Virus record (IMG/VR): IMGVR_UViG_3300049259_000271
Location: 1 to 26,248 of that record
DNA: 26,248 bases
Strand: one strand, 5' to 3'
Origin: a virus
Position 1 is the stretch's first letter; the number at the start of each line of letters is the position of its first letter. A model generated the notes under the pieces. The model was given only the letters and a program-made list of their open reading frames with translations, was not told where the DNA came from and did no database searches. Shown piece after piece: positions 16,344 to 22,868 of this stretch. The translations under genes were made by a program, and so were the position numbers.

Positions 16344-17893
16344 CGGAACAGCAGACCCTGGAAGCCCCCTCGGAATGGCCCGAGGGGGCTCTCTACTACT
16401 CCCCGCGCGGCCTGTACCCCTTCCAGACCGAACACGTCGCCAGGGCATACCTGAGCATGCTGGACGGCGCCCAGGCGGAGTGGATGTTCTCCTGGGACAC
16501 CGGCCTGGGGAAGTCCCATGCGGCCATGCAGATCGCGGCCCTGGCCTTCGAGGACCGCACGGCGGACTTCGTGCTGCTCGTGTGCGAGAAGAACAAGCTC
16601 CTGGAGTGGAAGGCCGACTTCGAGAGGTTCACGAAACTCACGGTCCGGATCCACCACGGCCCCTCGCGCAAGGTCAAGCTGGACCGCGAGGCGCTGCCGG
16701 ACGTCCTGATCACGACGTACGAGACCGGCAAGGCCGATCTGGTGGCGGTGGACAAGTCCGGCCGCCGCAAGGTCCTGAAGGACGGCAACCTGCTGGAGAG
16801 GGTCCGCCAGACCCGTCCCATGGTGTTCTTCGACGAGGCGGACAAGCTCAGCAACCGGACCTCGGCGACCTACAAGGCGTACGACCACTCCCTGAAGGCT
16901 CTGAGGCAGGTTTTTAAAAACCTGCCGACGATCATGATGACGGCGACCTCGATCCGGAAGGACTACGAGAACGCCTTCAACCAGCTCCGGCTGCTGAGGC
17001 CGCAGTCCATGCCGCTGGTCAAGGAGTTCGAGTCGTACTTCGTGCGGGGCCGGGACATCTACGGCAAGGCCCGCTACTGGGACCACCGGACCGAGGAATT
17101 CGCTGCGATCTGCCAGCCCCTCATGCTCGCGAAGTCCAAGACCGACCCCGACGTGATCGACCAGTTCCCCACGATGACCGAGGAAGCCCTCTGGGTGGAG
17201 CTGGACGCCGATCAGCGGAAGCTCTACGACCTCGTGGCGGAATTCGACGGAGTGGGCGGACAGCTTCAGGCCCTGAGGCAGATCTGCGCCAATCCGAAGG
17301 CCATCATCCACAGCGCCCACGAGGGCTCCTCCAAGCTCGCGAAGGGTCTCCTGGAGGAATTGGGCATGGAGTACTTCCTCGGGCTCTCCAGCGCGAAGAC
17401 AGACGCTCTGGGGAGCTATCTGGAGCCCGTGGTGCTGGACCAGGAGGACAAGGCTATGGTCTTCACCTTCTTCGGCCCCTCGGTGATCCCGTGGCTCAAG
17501 ATCGACCTCATGGAGCGGGGACTCAAGACCTTCACCCTGGAGGAACTGGACGACTTCAGGGCCCACCGTGGGGGAGCGGTCCTGCTCTCCTCGGATGCGG
17601 GGGCCCGGGGTATCAACGTGCCCGAGGCCAGCTATCTCGTGGAGTACGACATGGCGGTGACGTACGGGCTCCGTACGCAGCGCCTGAACCGGGTGAGCCG
17701 GATCGGCTCCGGAGGTCCCTCGGTGACCGTACGGTCGATGCTCGCGCGCAGGACCGTGGAGGTCGGGCTGATGTTCTCGATGCTCCGTGGGAACGTACAG
17801 TCGGACGAGTTGCTCGGGCGGGGAGTCACCGGCGAGGAGTACATGTCGGCCTCCATGAGGAAGGCACTGCTCACTGAGGACATGGGGAGTTGA
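16340..17893 (+). CDS. SNF2-like superfamily 2 DNA helicase/translocase
   Basis: The 517-aa protein starts at ATG 16340, overlapping the upstream stop. Helicase motifs appear in order: motif I DTGLGKSHAA (Lys58), motif II FFDEADKL (Asp165-Asp168), motif III TATS (201-204), motif V SSDAGARGINVPEA, and motif VI QRLNRVSRIGSGG (about 447-459). The RxxRIG form and the two-lobed layout fit SNF2/Rad54-like translocases, common in large actinophages. Such enzymes move on duplex DNA and remodel bound proteins or recombination forks. The gene stands apart from the replication cluster, just after the tail operon. The palindrome at 16910-16921 lies between motifs II and III and is extended there to 22 bp. 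Confidence 0.85.
   Translation: MTEQQTLEAPSEWPEGALYYSPRGLYPFQTEHVARAYLSMLDGAQAEWMFSWDTGLGKSHAAMQIAALAFEDRTADFVLLVCEKNKLLEWKADFERFTKLTVRIHHGPSRKVKLDREALPDVLITTYETGKADLVAVDKSGRRKVLKDGNLLERVRQTRPMVFFDEADKLSNRTSATYKAYDHSLKALRQVFKNLPTIMMTATSIRKDYENAFNQLRLLRPQSMPLVKEFESYFVRGRDIYGKARYWDHRTEEFAAICQPLMLAKSKTDPDVIDQFPTMTEEALWVELDADQRKLYDLVAEFDGVGGQLQALRQICANPKAIIHSAHEGSSKLAKGLLEELGMEYFLGLSSAKTDALGSYLEPVVLDQEDKAMVFTFFGPSVIPWLKIDLMERGLKTFTLEELDDFRAHRGGAVLLSSDAGARGINVPEASYLVEYDMAVTYGLRTQRLNRVSRIGSGGPSVTVRSMLARRTVEVGLMFSMLRGNVQSDELLGRGVTGEEYMSASMRKALLTEDMGS
16905..16926. repeat. 22-bp perfect palindrome containing GTTTTTAAAAAC, copy 2
   Basis: The half-site GGCAGGTTTTT (16905-16915) is followed at once by its exact reverse complement (16916-16926). 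The central 12 bp equal the copies at 4104 and 20774. It lies inside the helicase gene and is read as Gln-Val-Phe-Lys-Asn-Leu-Pro. Confidence 0.85.
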
Positions 17894-17921
17894 CGCCCCA
17901 GCATTCGTTGGAGTAGCGTTT
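17893..17921 (+). promoter_or_regulatory. Promoter-like motif AGCATTCGTTGGAGTAG after the helicase gene
   Basis: GCCCC (17895-17899) plus the 17-mer at 17900-17916 matches the element before the DinG-like gene (20798-20819) at 18 of 22 positions. TAGCGT (17914-17919) could be an actinobacterial-type -10 hexamer. No convincing -35 is seen. No plausible coding start or ribosome-binding site follows, so the motif may drive a non-coding transcript. Confidence 0.4.
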
Positions 17922-18119
17922 ACAACGTCAACCCCTTGCGGGGCTGCACACAGCAAGACTGGGTCTCCGTACGGAACTGGACAGGTCGAGTGCCACGCCC
18001 CAGCTCTGCATTCGTTCTCCTCCCGCTATCCCAAGCTTTGGAGAGCAACCCCTAAAGGCCTCTGCGGCCCGATGGATGAACAACGGTCCCGGGCGGGGCC
18101 CAGAACCCCGCCCGGGACC
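17922..18119 (+). ncRNA. Candidate structured non-coding RNA
   Basis: The stretch follows a promoter-like motif and ends in a perfect 14-bp stem-loop. Within it are CCCC-TTGC-GGGG (17932-17943), GCTG-CACA-CAGC (17942-17953), the palindrome TCCGTACGGA, and a stem pairing GTTCTCC (18014-18020) with GGAGAGC around a C-rich loop. The C/T-rich CTCCTCCC could pair with ribosome-binding sites. The sequence GCATTCGTT of the promoter motif recurs at 18008-18016, also after an ACGCCCCAG. Overlapping reading frames lack the codon bias of neighbouring genes. No tRNA cloverleaf could be completed. The RNA call is inference. Confidence 0.3.
18085..18119 (+). terminator. Very strong 14-bp stem-loop
   Basis: GGTCCCGGGCGGGG (18085-18098) pairs perfectly with 18106-18119 around the 7-base loop CCCAGAA. 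There is no T-run on either strand, but such GC-rich hairpins often end transcription in actinobacteria. It could close the helicase operon or the candidate RNA. Confidence 0.5.
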
Positions 18120-18508
18120 ACTGAGACTTCGTACGTGATCAGGCTGTGACCTCTTTCTCTTGACGTCGTAGCGGAAGCAGCCCCCTGCGGGGAAGCGCGG
18201 TTGCGTACGAGCGTGCGGCCACCGGCGCTGATCACTCGGCAACAGGGACTCCCCCGTCTCCGCCGGTGGCCGCACAATGAAGCCCCGGAGGGCTCTTATC
18301 CGTCCCTCCGGCAGGGGCAAGGCGGTGTCCAAACCGCTGCGCCATACGGGCCATGTCCTCCCGTAGCCCCGGAAAAGGTCACAGGGAACTTCCCGGGTTC
18401 AGCGTGCTTGTCGAGAAACACCGGCCGCAACCGGTGGACTCCAGGCCGAGGACAGGCCCGGCGTTGTTCACGCGGGAAAAGCGTTCGCCCGTTCCCGAAA
18501 TGAAGCAC
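18120..18508. other. Structured non-coding stretch with serial stem-loops
   Basis: No credible gene is found here; the open frames lack ribosome-binding sites and the phage's codon bias. It contains a perfect 15-bp stem (18213-18227 with 18261-18275) enclosing a 33-base loop. Further stems are CCGGAGGG/CCCTCCGG (18285-18292, 18304-18311), GCGGT/ACCGC, TACGGG/CCCGTA, CACCGG/CCGGTG and CGGGAA/TTCCCG. CCCC-TGC-GGGG (18182-18192) echoes the hairpin at 17932. A string of independent stems fits a structured RNA or a protein-binding region such as an origin; I cannot tell which. Confidence 0.45.
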
Positions 18509-18574
18509 GAAGGCCCTCTCAGGGTCCGTCCAACTCGTGGAGGACGGGGTTTTGGCACCTGAGGGGGCCTTTTC
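18509..18574 (+). terminator. Rightward intrinsic terminator with T-run
   Basis: GAAGGCCCTCTCAGG (18509-18523) pairs with the stretch from 18558 (CCTGAGGGGGCCTTT) with one G-U pair, and the stem is followed by TTTTC. An inner stem CCGTCC/GGACGG sits in the loop. This would stop transcripts coming from the helicase side before they run into the leftward genes. Confidence 0.6.
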
Positions 18575-18600
18575 GTATGCCCGGACATCCCCAGGACACG

Positions 18601-18638
18601 GCAGAGCCCCCTCCGACGACGAATCGAGGGGGCTCTGC
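18601..18638 (-). terminator. Terminator hairpin for the leftward genes
   Basis: GCAGAGCCCCCTC (18601-18613) pairs perfectly with 18626-18638 around a 12-base loop, 64 bases past the stop of the leftward antirepressor-like gene. It lacks a T-run. With the rightward terminator at 18509 it forms a back-to-back pair between converging units. Confidence 0.5.
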
Positions 18639-18680
18639 CTGACAAACACCCTGCTCACCGGAAGACCAGTGGACCGGATA

Positions 18681-18705
18681 TTGACCCTGACCCTATCAGG
18701 GTCAA
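18681..18705. promoter_or_regulatory. 10-5-10 perfect inverted repeat at the antirepressor gene's stop
   Basis: TTGACCCTGA (18681-18690) and TCAGGGTCAA (18696-18705) are exact reverse complements around CCCTA, covering the stop codon of the leftward gene. As RNA it is a 10-bp stem that could act as a first terminator. As DNA it has the look of a dimeric repressor's operator. Confidence 0.5.
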
Positions 18706-19640
18706 CGGCGCATCAGGGCCGTACGGACGCTGTGGATGTCGACGACCTCACCCTCCCCGGCGTGCTCCATGGCGGGCGGCAGAGTGCTCGGGGGAGTGGG
18801 GACGCGAGCCCCGATGCCCAGGAGGTCAGGACGGCCCTCGTCGCGCATCCGCTGCTGGATCCACTCCAGCCCCTTGACGGTCACCCGGAGCTGGCTGTGC
18901 GCCTCCTTGAAGCCCCCGGACTCATGGTCGGGCCGGGACCTCGGAGCGAGCCGGAGATGGTCGCTGTGGGCCGCGTAGGGCACGTACTGGCCGTCCGCCT
19001 TCCGCTGGGCCATACCCCGGTCCACGATCCAGTCGAACAGGCGCCGGGGACCGACCCGGTCCGAGATCGCCGCGTCCCGCTTGAGAATGTAGGCCGCCTC
19101 GCGGACCGAGTAGTCCTGGCCGGTGTCGGCGAGGGTCTGCCAGGCCTCCGCCGGGGGCTTCAGCTCGTCCCTCTCGGCCTCCGCCTGGGCCTGGAGGAGT
19201 TCGGCCCGCTCGCGATCCTCCACGGAGTCGGCCAGGGCCCGCAGGGCCTCCGAATAGGTCTGAGGCAGAACGTGCTTCGACTGGGCCTGGATGTCCTCCG
19301 CGAACTGGGTCTGGATCACGAAGTATTGCTGGGCCGCCGCGATCTCCGGCTTGCGAGAGTCGCTGTTGAGGAACACGAAGTGGCAGGCCGTCCGGCTCAG
19401 GCGGAAGTCCGTCCCCGTACGTCCGGCGCTTTTTACTGGCACCAGTGAAAAGTGGTCCGGCAGGTTGTAGCCGTTCTTGGACATGACCGCTCGGGCTTCG
19501 TTGATGGCCCGCTGGAAGTTCTGCCAGTTGCTGTAGCCGGTCGGCGCCAAGAGGTCGCGGGCCATCCAGTGCTCACCCCGGTCGTCAACCCGCTTCAGCG
19601 CGTCGAACGGAGTGGTGGTCGACCTGGTCAAGTCGCTCAT
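18702..19640 (-). CDS. Antirepressor-like protein: DinD/BRO-type N-terminus plus KilAC-like C-terminus
   Basis: The 312-aa protein starts at ATG 19640 with GAAGGA about seven bases upstream. Residues 17-110 (EHWMARDLLAPTGYSNWQNF; INEARAVMSKNG; TACHFVFLNSDSRKPEIAAAQQYFV) resemble the DinD/BRO-type domain. Residues 115-160 are a charged, probably coiled-coil helix. Residues 165-270 look like a KilAC domain (DYSVREAAYILKRD; RRLFDWIVDRGMAQRKADGQYVPY; LRVTVKGLEWIQQRM). In temperate phages such two-part proteins relieve repression by binding a repressor; some act in lytic phages with unknown targets. It lies downstream of the winged-helix gene on the same strand and is probably co-transcribed. The domain call is fairly firm; the target is unknown. 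Confidence 0.75.
   Translation of the reverse strand: MSDLTRSTTTPFDALKRVDDRGEHWMARDLLAPTGYSNWQNFQRAINEARAVMSKNGYNLPDHFSLVPVKSAGRTGTDFRLSRTACHFVFLNSDSRKPEIAAAQQYFVIQTQFAEDIQAQSKHVLPQTYSEALRALADSVEDRERAELLQAQAEAERDELKPPAEAWQTLADTGQDYSVREAAYILKRDAAISDRVGPRRLFDWIVDRGMAQRKADGQYVPYAAHSDHLRLAPRSRPDHESGGFKEAHSQLRVTVKGLEWIQQRMRDEGRPDLLGIGARVPTPPSTLPPAMEHAGEGEVVDIHSVRTALMRR
19430..19451. repeat. Imperfect 22-bp inverted repeat inside the antirepressor-like gene
   Basis: TTTTTACTGG (19430-19439) and CCAGTGAAAA (19442-19451) pair around CA with one mismatch. The T- and A-runs stand out from the GC-rich surroundings. It could be an internal protein-binding site; no function is shown. Confidence 0.4.
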
Positions 19641-19664
19641 GTATCGTCCTTCGTGTCGTGGATG

Positions 19665-19686
19665 GCCCCCTCTTTCGAGAGGGGGC
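19665..19686. terminator. UUCG-loop hairpin between the two leftward genes
   Basis: GCCCCCTCT (19665-19673) pairs perfectly with AGAGGGGGC (19678-19686) around TTCG. The tetraloop reads UUCG only in rightward RNA, which then runs into TGTTTGC. For leftward transcripts it would be an attenuator between the winged-helix gene and the antirepressor-like gene. Confidence 0.45.
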
Positions 19687-19711
19687 TGTTTGCATTTCAG
19701 ATCCTAGGCCC

Positions 19712-20632
19712 TCACACCGACAAGGGGTCGGCCCAGCGGGCCCAGTCCTCGGCCGTAGAGGTCCGCCACAGCTCGGCCAGGCGCTCGATGCCCTCCCGGT
19801 GCTCCGCCGTCTCGGTCCCGTCCAGTTCGGCCAAGAGAGCGTCGGCCAGGGCCGGTCCGTGGTTCGGGCGCTGCGGCTGGGTGATCCGGATCTGCTCCTC
19901 GGCGTGTTGGCGCAGGAGGTTGCCCTCGCGGATCCGCAGGTTCATCGGGTCGAAGCGGTCGTCCAGGAACCAGGTCCAGTCCAGTCGGTACCGGGTCGCC
20001 CTGGCCTTCCCGGTCCGCAGGAGGATCCCGCAACCGAAGCTCTCGAATTTCTTGGCCAGGCGCTTGGCCCTGTCGGTCCCACCGGCCAGCTCGGCCCACT
20101 CCTTCGCCGACAGCTCCACGGACTCCAGGCCGGTCAGGACCGCGATCCTCCAGCCCTCCGGCCCCAGTTCGGTCTTCTTCCTGCTCCAGATGTCCAGGGC
20201 CGGGTCCATCACCGCCAATCGGTGCGCGAGTGAGTCACCATCTACATAGGAGTTCCAGCCCTTCATCCCTACAGAGATTGAAGGGCTCTTAGAGGTATAT
20301 GAGCTGGTGACTCGTTCCCGCACCGATTCGGCGAGACGGTAGATCGAGACCTCACGGCCGTCGGAGTCCCAGGACTTACCGCGCTCGACTGTCTGCACGA
20401 GACCGTGGGCGGAGAGGCCCCAGGCGTGGGCGGAGAGGGTCTCCAGGACGGAGTTGAAGGCGACCCCGGCGGAGCGCTCCAGAGCGCGCATGCCCTGCTG
20501 GTCGGGATCGAGGTACAGGGCGAACGCGATGCGGCACTCCACGATCGCGTCGGGATGGTCACGCAACACGGACCTGATGTCACCAAGGTCAACGTGCAAT
20601 GTGGTAGGTGCTGCGGTAGCGTGATTGGACAC
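19712..20632 (-). CDS. Tandem winged-helix-like DNA-binding protein (initiator or regulator)
   Basis: The frame is open from 20929, but that version would swallow the divergent promoter region. GTG 20632 is the only usable start just before the conserved-looking sequence, though its ribosome-binding site is weak. The product is 306 aa. Residues 45-100 (QGMRALERSAGVAFNSVLET, then GLVQTV and DGREVSIYRL) and 160-222 (LSAKEWAELAGGTDRAKRLA, then CGILLRTGKARATRYRLDW) each read like a winged helix: recognition helix, then a two-strand wing. The Ser/Thr-rich linker between them is encoded by a GC-poor patch holding a nested inverted repeat. Two winged helices around a linker are typical of replication initiators, but a transcription regulator is equally possible. 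I found no close family by eye. Confidence 0.6.
   Translation of the reverse strand: MSNHATAAPTTLHVDLGDIRSVLRDHPDAIVECRIAFALYLDPDQQGMRALERSAGVAFNSVLETLSAHAWGLSAHGLVQTVERGKSWDSDGREVSIYRLAESVRERVTSSYTSKSPSISVGMKGWNSYVDGDSLAHRLAVMDPALDIWSRKKTELGPEGWRIAVLTGLESVELSAKEWAELAGGTDRAKRLAKKFESFGCGILLRTGKARATRYRLDWTWFLDDRFDPMNLRIREGNLLRQHAEEQIRITQPQRPNHGPALADALLAELDGTETAEHREGIERLAELWRTSTAEDWARWADPLSV
20232..20313. repeat. Nested inverted repeat in a GC-poor patch; candidate origin or operator
   Basis: Outer arms GAGTCACCA (20232-20240) and TGGTGACTC (20305-20313) are perfect. Inner arms AGCCCTTCA (20257-20265) and TGAAGGGCT (20279-20287) are also perfect, nearly concentric (gaps of 16 and 17 bases between arms). 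The patch is close to 50% GC, with codons such as tat, gta, gat and tca that are scarce nearby. It lies within the winged-helix gene, over its linker. Confidence 0.5.
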
Positions 20633-20715
20633 GTGAATATGGGCCTGTCTGTCGTTGGTAGCGAGGCGGGTCCGAGCGTCGGGGCTGGCAGGCCCTAGAC
20701 GCTCAACACATGGCG

Positions 20716-20743
20716 ATCGTACCTCGCGAAGGGCGAGTCGCAA
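20716..20743 (-). promoter_or_regulatory. Leftward promoter for the winged-helix/antirepressor pair
   Basis: On the minus strand TTGCGA (20743-20738) and TACGAT (20721-20716) are separated by 16 bases, a fair match to the vegetative consensus. The spacer holds the inverted repeat CTCGC/GCGAG, a possible operator. The predicted leader to GTG 20632 is roughly 75-80 bases. Confidence 0.45.
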
Positions 20744-20779
20744 GAGGGGCCCCAGGGAAACTTGGGGCCCCTCGTTTTT
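20744..20779 (+). terminator. Rightward intrinsic terminator with T5 run
   Basis: GAGGGGCCCCA (20744-20754) pairs perfectly with TGGGGCCCCTC (20763-20773) around an 8-base loop and is followed by GTTTTT. No rightward gene precedes it within 2.8 kb, so it probably insulates the DinG-like unit from antisense read-through. Its T-run belongs to the palindrome at 20774-20785. Confidence 0.6.
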
Positions 20780-20785
20780 AAAAAC
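20774..20785. repeat. Palindrome GTTTTTAAAAAC, copy 3
   Basis: This is the only intergenic copy of the 12-mer. It lies between the leftward promoter and the DinG-like gene's promoter motif and overlaps the T-run of the terminator at 20744. Confidence 0.85.
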
Positions 20786-20797
20786 CACAGGGGTGGC

Positions 20798-20858
20798 GCC
20801 CCAACAATCCTTGGGGTAGTCTCTGGAGTGCCAGAGACGATCCCGCCAGGAGGCGCCC
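20798..20858 (+). promoter_or_regulatory. Promoter motif and leader of the DinG-like gene
   Basis: GCCCC plus AACAATCCTTGGGGTAG (20798-20819) includes an inverted repeat CCCCAA-N6-TTGGGG. TAGTCT (20817-20822) may be the -10. A second repeat, TCTCTGG-AGTG-CCAGAGA (20820-20837), falls at the expected start point. The leader shares GCCAGAGAC and AGGAGGCGCCC with the leader at 23207-23255. The start of the gene is fixed by AGGAGG at 20848-20853. Confidence 0.5.
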
Positions 20859-22868
20859 ATGACCACCTTCCCCGAGACCTTCACCCCCGGGCCCCGTACG
20901 TGGGACGACGTGGAGGTCAACCTCGCCAAGGAGCTGCCGGGCTACGAGCCCCGCGTGCCCCAGCAGGTACTGGCTCTGGGGATCCAGGAGGCCATGACCG
21001 AGGGCGCCCACCTCCTCGCGCAGGCGGGCTGCGGCACCGGCAAGTCCATCGGCGGAACGGTCCCGATGATCCTGGCCGCCAAGGCCGCCAAGACCCGCGT
21101 GGTCGTCGCCACCGCCACCAAGGCGCTCCAGGAGCAGTACGCGGTCAAGGACCTGCCGTTCCTCCAGGAGAAGAGCGGCGTCGACTTCACCTGGGCGCTC
21201 GTCAAGGGCCGCTCCAACTACGCCTGCGCGGCCAAGCTCGCCGGGGAGGACATGGAGCGCCACCCGGTCGCCATGGCCGTCCGCGAGGAGCTGGAGGCCA
21301 CCCCCGAGCACGACGGCGACCGCGAGCACTTCACGACCGAGATCGACGACATGAGCTGGATGAAGCTCTCCTCGTCCTCGAACGAGTGCCCCGGCAAGTC
21401 CGAGTGCCCCTTCGGCGCCATCTGCTACGCCGAGGCGGTCAAGGAGCGCGGCCAGCAGGTCGACGTGGTGATCACCAACCAGGCCATGCTGATGACGGAC
21501 GTCGCGATCCGCGAGAAGACCCGTGACCGCGAGCAGGGCCCGGTGGCCATGCTGGGCGACTACGGCATGGTGCTCTTCGACGAGGGCCACGAGCTGCCCG
21601 AGTACGCGATGAACGCGCTCGGCAACGACATCACCGGTACCGGCATGTCCCTGGCCGTCCGCGATGTCGTCAGCTTCGCGGCCCTGCACGGCACCGACCT
21701 CTCCTACCGCGCCGAGGACATGGGCCGGATCATGGAGCGCCTCAACGGCCTCCTCCTGCCGCTCGGAGGGAACGCCGTCACCCTCGCCTGGTTCGCAGAG
21801 AACTTCGAGCCCTTCACCGACGTCATGGAGCTGTTCAAGCTCCTGCGCCTGGACCTCCAGTCCCTGGGGATCCGCAGCGAGGCCGACAAGGAGAACGCCC
21901 GCCGGAAGATCCTCTTGACGCGTCTGAGCAACGCCATGGCGACTCTGGAGGAGCTGCTCGTCTCCGAGGACGCCGACCGCGTCCGCTGGATCGAGACCTA
22001 CGAGGTGCGCGGCGAGACCCGCTGGCGGATGAAGGTCGCGCCGGTCCAGGTCGGCCCGTGGCTGGCCCGGAACCTCTGGCCGTTCGTGTCCGCCGTGATC
22101 ATGTCCGCCACCCTGTCGGCCGGTCGCAACAGCGACGGCTCGAAGGACTTCTCCTACATCGAGCGCACCTTGGGCCTGTACGGCGCCCGCTCGGTGGACG
22201 TCGGCACGCCCTTCGACTTCGGCCAGCAGGCCCTGATGTACGTGCCGGACAAGAACGTCCCGAACCCCAAGGACCGGGGCGCCTGGATGGCCCGCACGAT
22301 GGCCGACACGCTCCAGCTCATCGACGCGGCCAAGGGCGGCGCGCTGCTGCTCTTCACGAGCCGTACCGCCATGAAGGAGTCCTTCGAGAACCTCTCGGAG
22401 GGCCTGGAGAACCGGGGTCTGACCGCGCTCATGCAGGGTGATGGCCAGACCAACAAGGAGCTGGCCCGGATCTTCAAGGAGGACACCCATTCGGTCCTCT
22501 TCGCCCTGAAGTCCTTCTTCGTCGGCGTCGACATCCCGGGCGAGGCCTGCCGCCTGGTGATCATCGACAAGATGCCCTTCCCGGTCCCCTCCGACCCGAT
22601 CTTCGCGGCCCGGTCCCTGGCCGAGGAGCGCGCGGGGCGCCGGTCCTTCTCCACCCTGTCCATCCCGATGATGACCCTGACTCTGGAGCAGGGTGTGGGC
22701 CGTCTGATCCGGACCAAGGAGGACCGGGGTGTCGTGGCGATCATGGACTCCCGGCTCAGCTCCACCCCGTACGGCCGCTCGATCGTCAGTGCGCTGCCTG
22801 ACTTCCCGACCACCACGAAGCTCTCGGACGTCCGGGACTTCTACGCCGGGAAGAGCTTCGGCCGGTGA
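20859..22868 (+). CDS. DinG/XPD-like Fe-S superfamily 2 helicase
   Basis: The 669-aa protein starts at ATG 20859 behind AGGAGG. Motif I is AGCGTGKS (56-63) and motif Ia is ATATKALQEQ. Four cysteines sit between motifs I and II as in Fe-S helicases: Cys123 (NYACAAK), Cys177, Cys183 and Cys189 (NECPGKSECPFGAICYAE). Motif II is DEGH (241-244). FFVGVDIPGEACRLVIIDKM and EQGVGRLIRTKEDRG are motifs V and VI. Length and layout match DinG. Family members unwind DNA, D-loops, R-loops or DNA-RNA hybrids 5' to 3', so a role in phage replication, recombination or R-loop clearance is likely. It has its own promoter-like motif and overlaps the next gene by four bases. I see no fused exonuclease domain. Confidence 0.88.
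   Translation: MTTFPETFTPGPRTWDDVEVNLAKELPGYEPRVPQQVLALGIQEAMTEGAHLLAQAGCGTGKSIGGTVPMILAAKAAKTRVVVATATKALQEQYAVKDLPFLQEKSGVDFTWALVKGRSNYACAAKLAGEDMERHPVAMAVREELEATPEHDGDREHFTTEIDDMSWMKLSSSSNECPGKSECPFGAICYAEAVKERGQQVDVVITNQAMLMTDVAIREKTRDREQGPVAMLGDYGMVLFDEGHELPEYAMNALGNDITGTGMSLAVRDVVSFAALHGTDLSYRAEDMGRIMERLNGLLLPLGGNAVTLAWFAENFEPFTDVMELFKLLRLDLQSLGIRSEADKENARRKILLTRLSNAMATLEELLVSEDADRVRWIETYEVRGETRWRMKVAPVQVGPWLARNLWPFVSAVIMSATLSAGRNSDGSKDFSYIERTLGLYGARSVDVGTPFDFGQQALMYVPDKNVPNPKDRGAWMARTMADTLQLIDAAKGGALLLFTSRTAMKESFENLSEGLENRGLTALMQGDGQTNKELARIFKEDTHSVLFALKSFFVGVDIPGEACRLVIIDKMPFPVPSDPIFAARSLAEERAGRRSFSTLSIPMMTLTLEQGVGRLIRTKEDRGVVAIMDSRLSSTPYGRSIVSALPDFPTTTKLSDVRDFYAGKSFGR

Noticed and set aside
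17940-18001. tRNA-like fold (GGGGC...GCCCC with internal hairpins)
   Set aside because: It spans only 62 bases, has a 5-bp closing stem, and no proper T-loop or anticodon arm could be assigned.
18282-18360. Leftward tRNA-like segment containing TGGCGCAGCGG
   Set aside because: It resembles a D-arm on the minus strand, but the D-stem does not pair correctly and no acceptor or T-arm is found.
18201-18503. 100-aa rightward frame in the non-coding region
   Set aside because: No ribosome-binding site, no phage-like third-position bias, and it runs through several perfect stem-loops.
18537-19448. 303-aa rightward frame
   Set aside because: It is the shadow of the leftward antirepressor-like gene and crosses its terminator.
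19680-19725. TAGGAT (minus strand, near 19703) as a promoter for the antirepressor-like gene
   Set aside because: The -10-like hexamer is good but nothing resembling a -35 lies 16-18 bases upstream, so it is not listed as a feature.
20633-20929. N-terminal extension of the leftward winged-helix gene to 20929
   Set aside because: The extension runs through the divergent promoter, a terminator hairpin, the palindrome and the start of the DinG-like gene; its amino-acid sequence looks non-coding.
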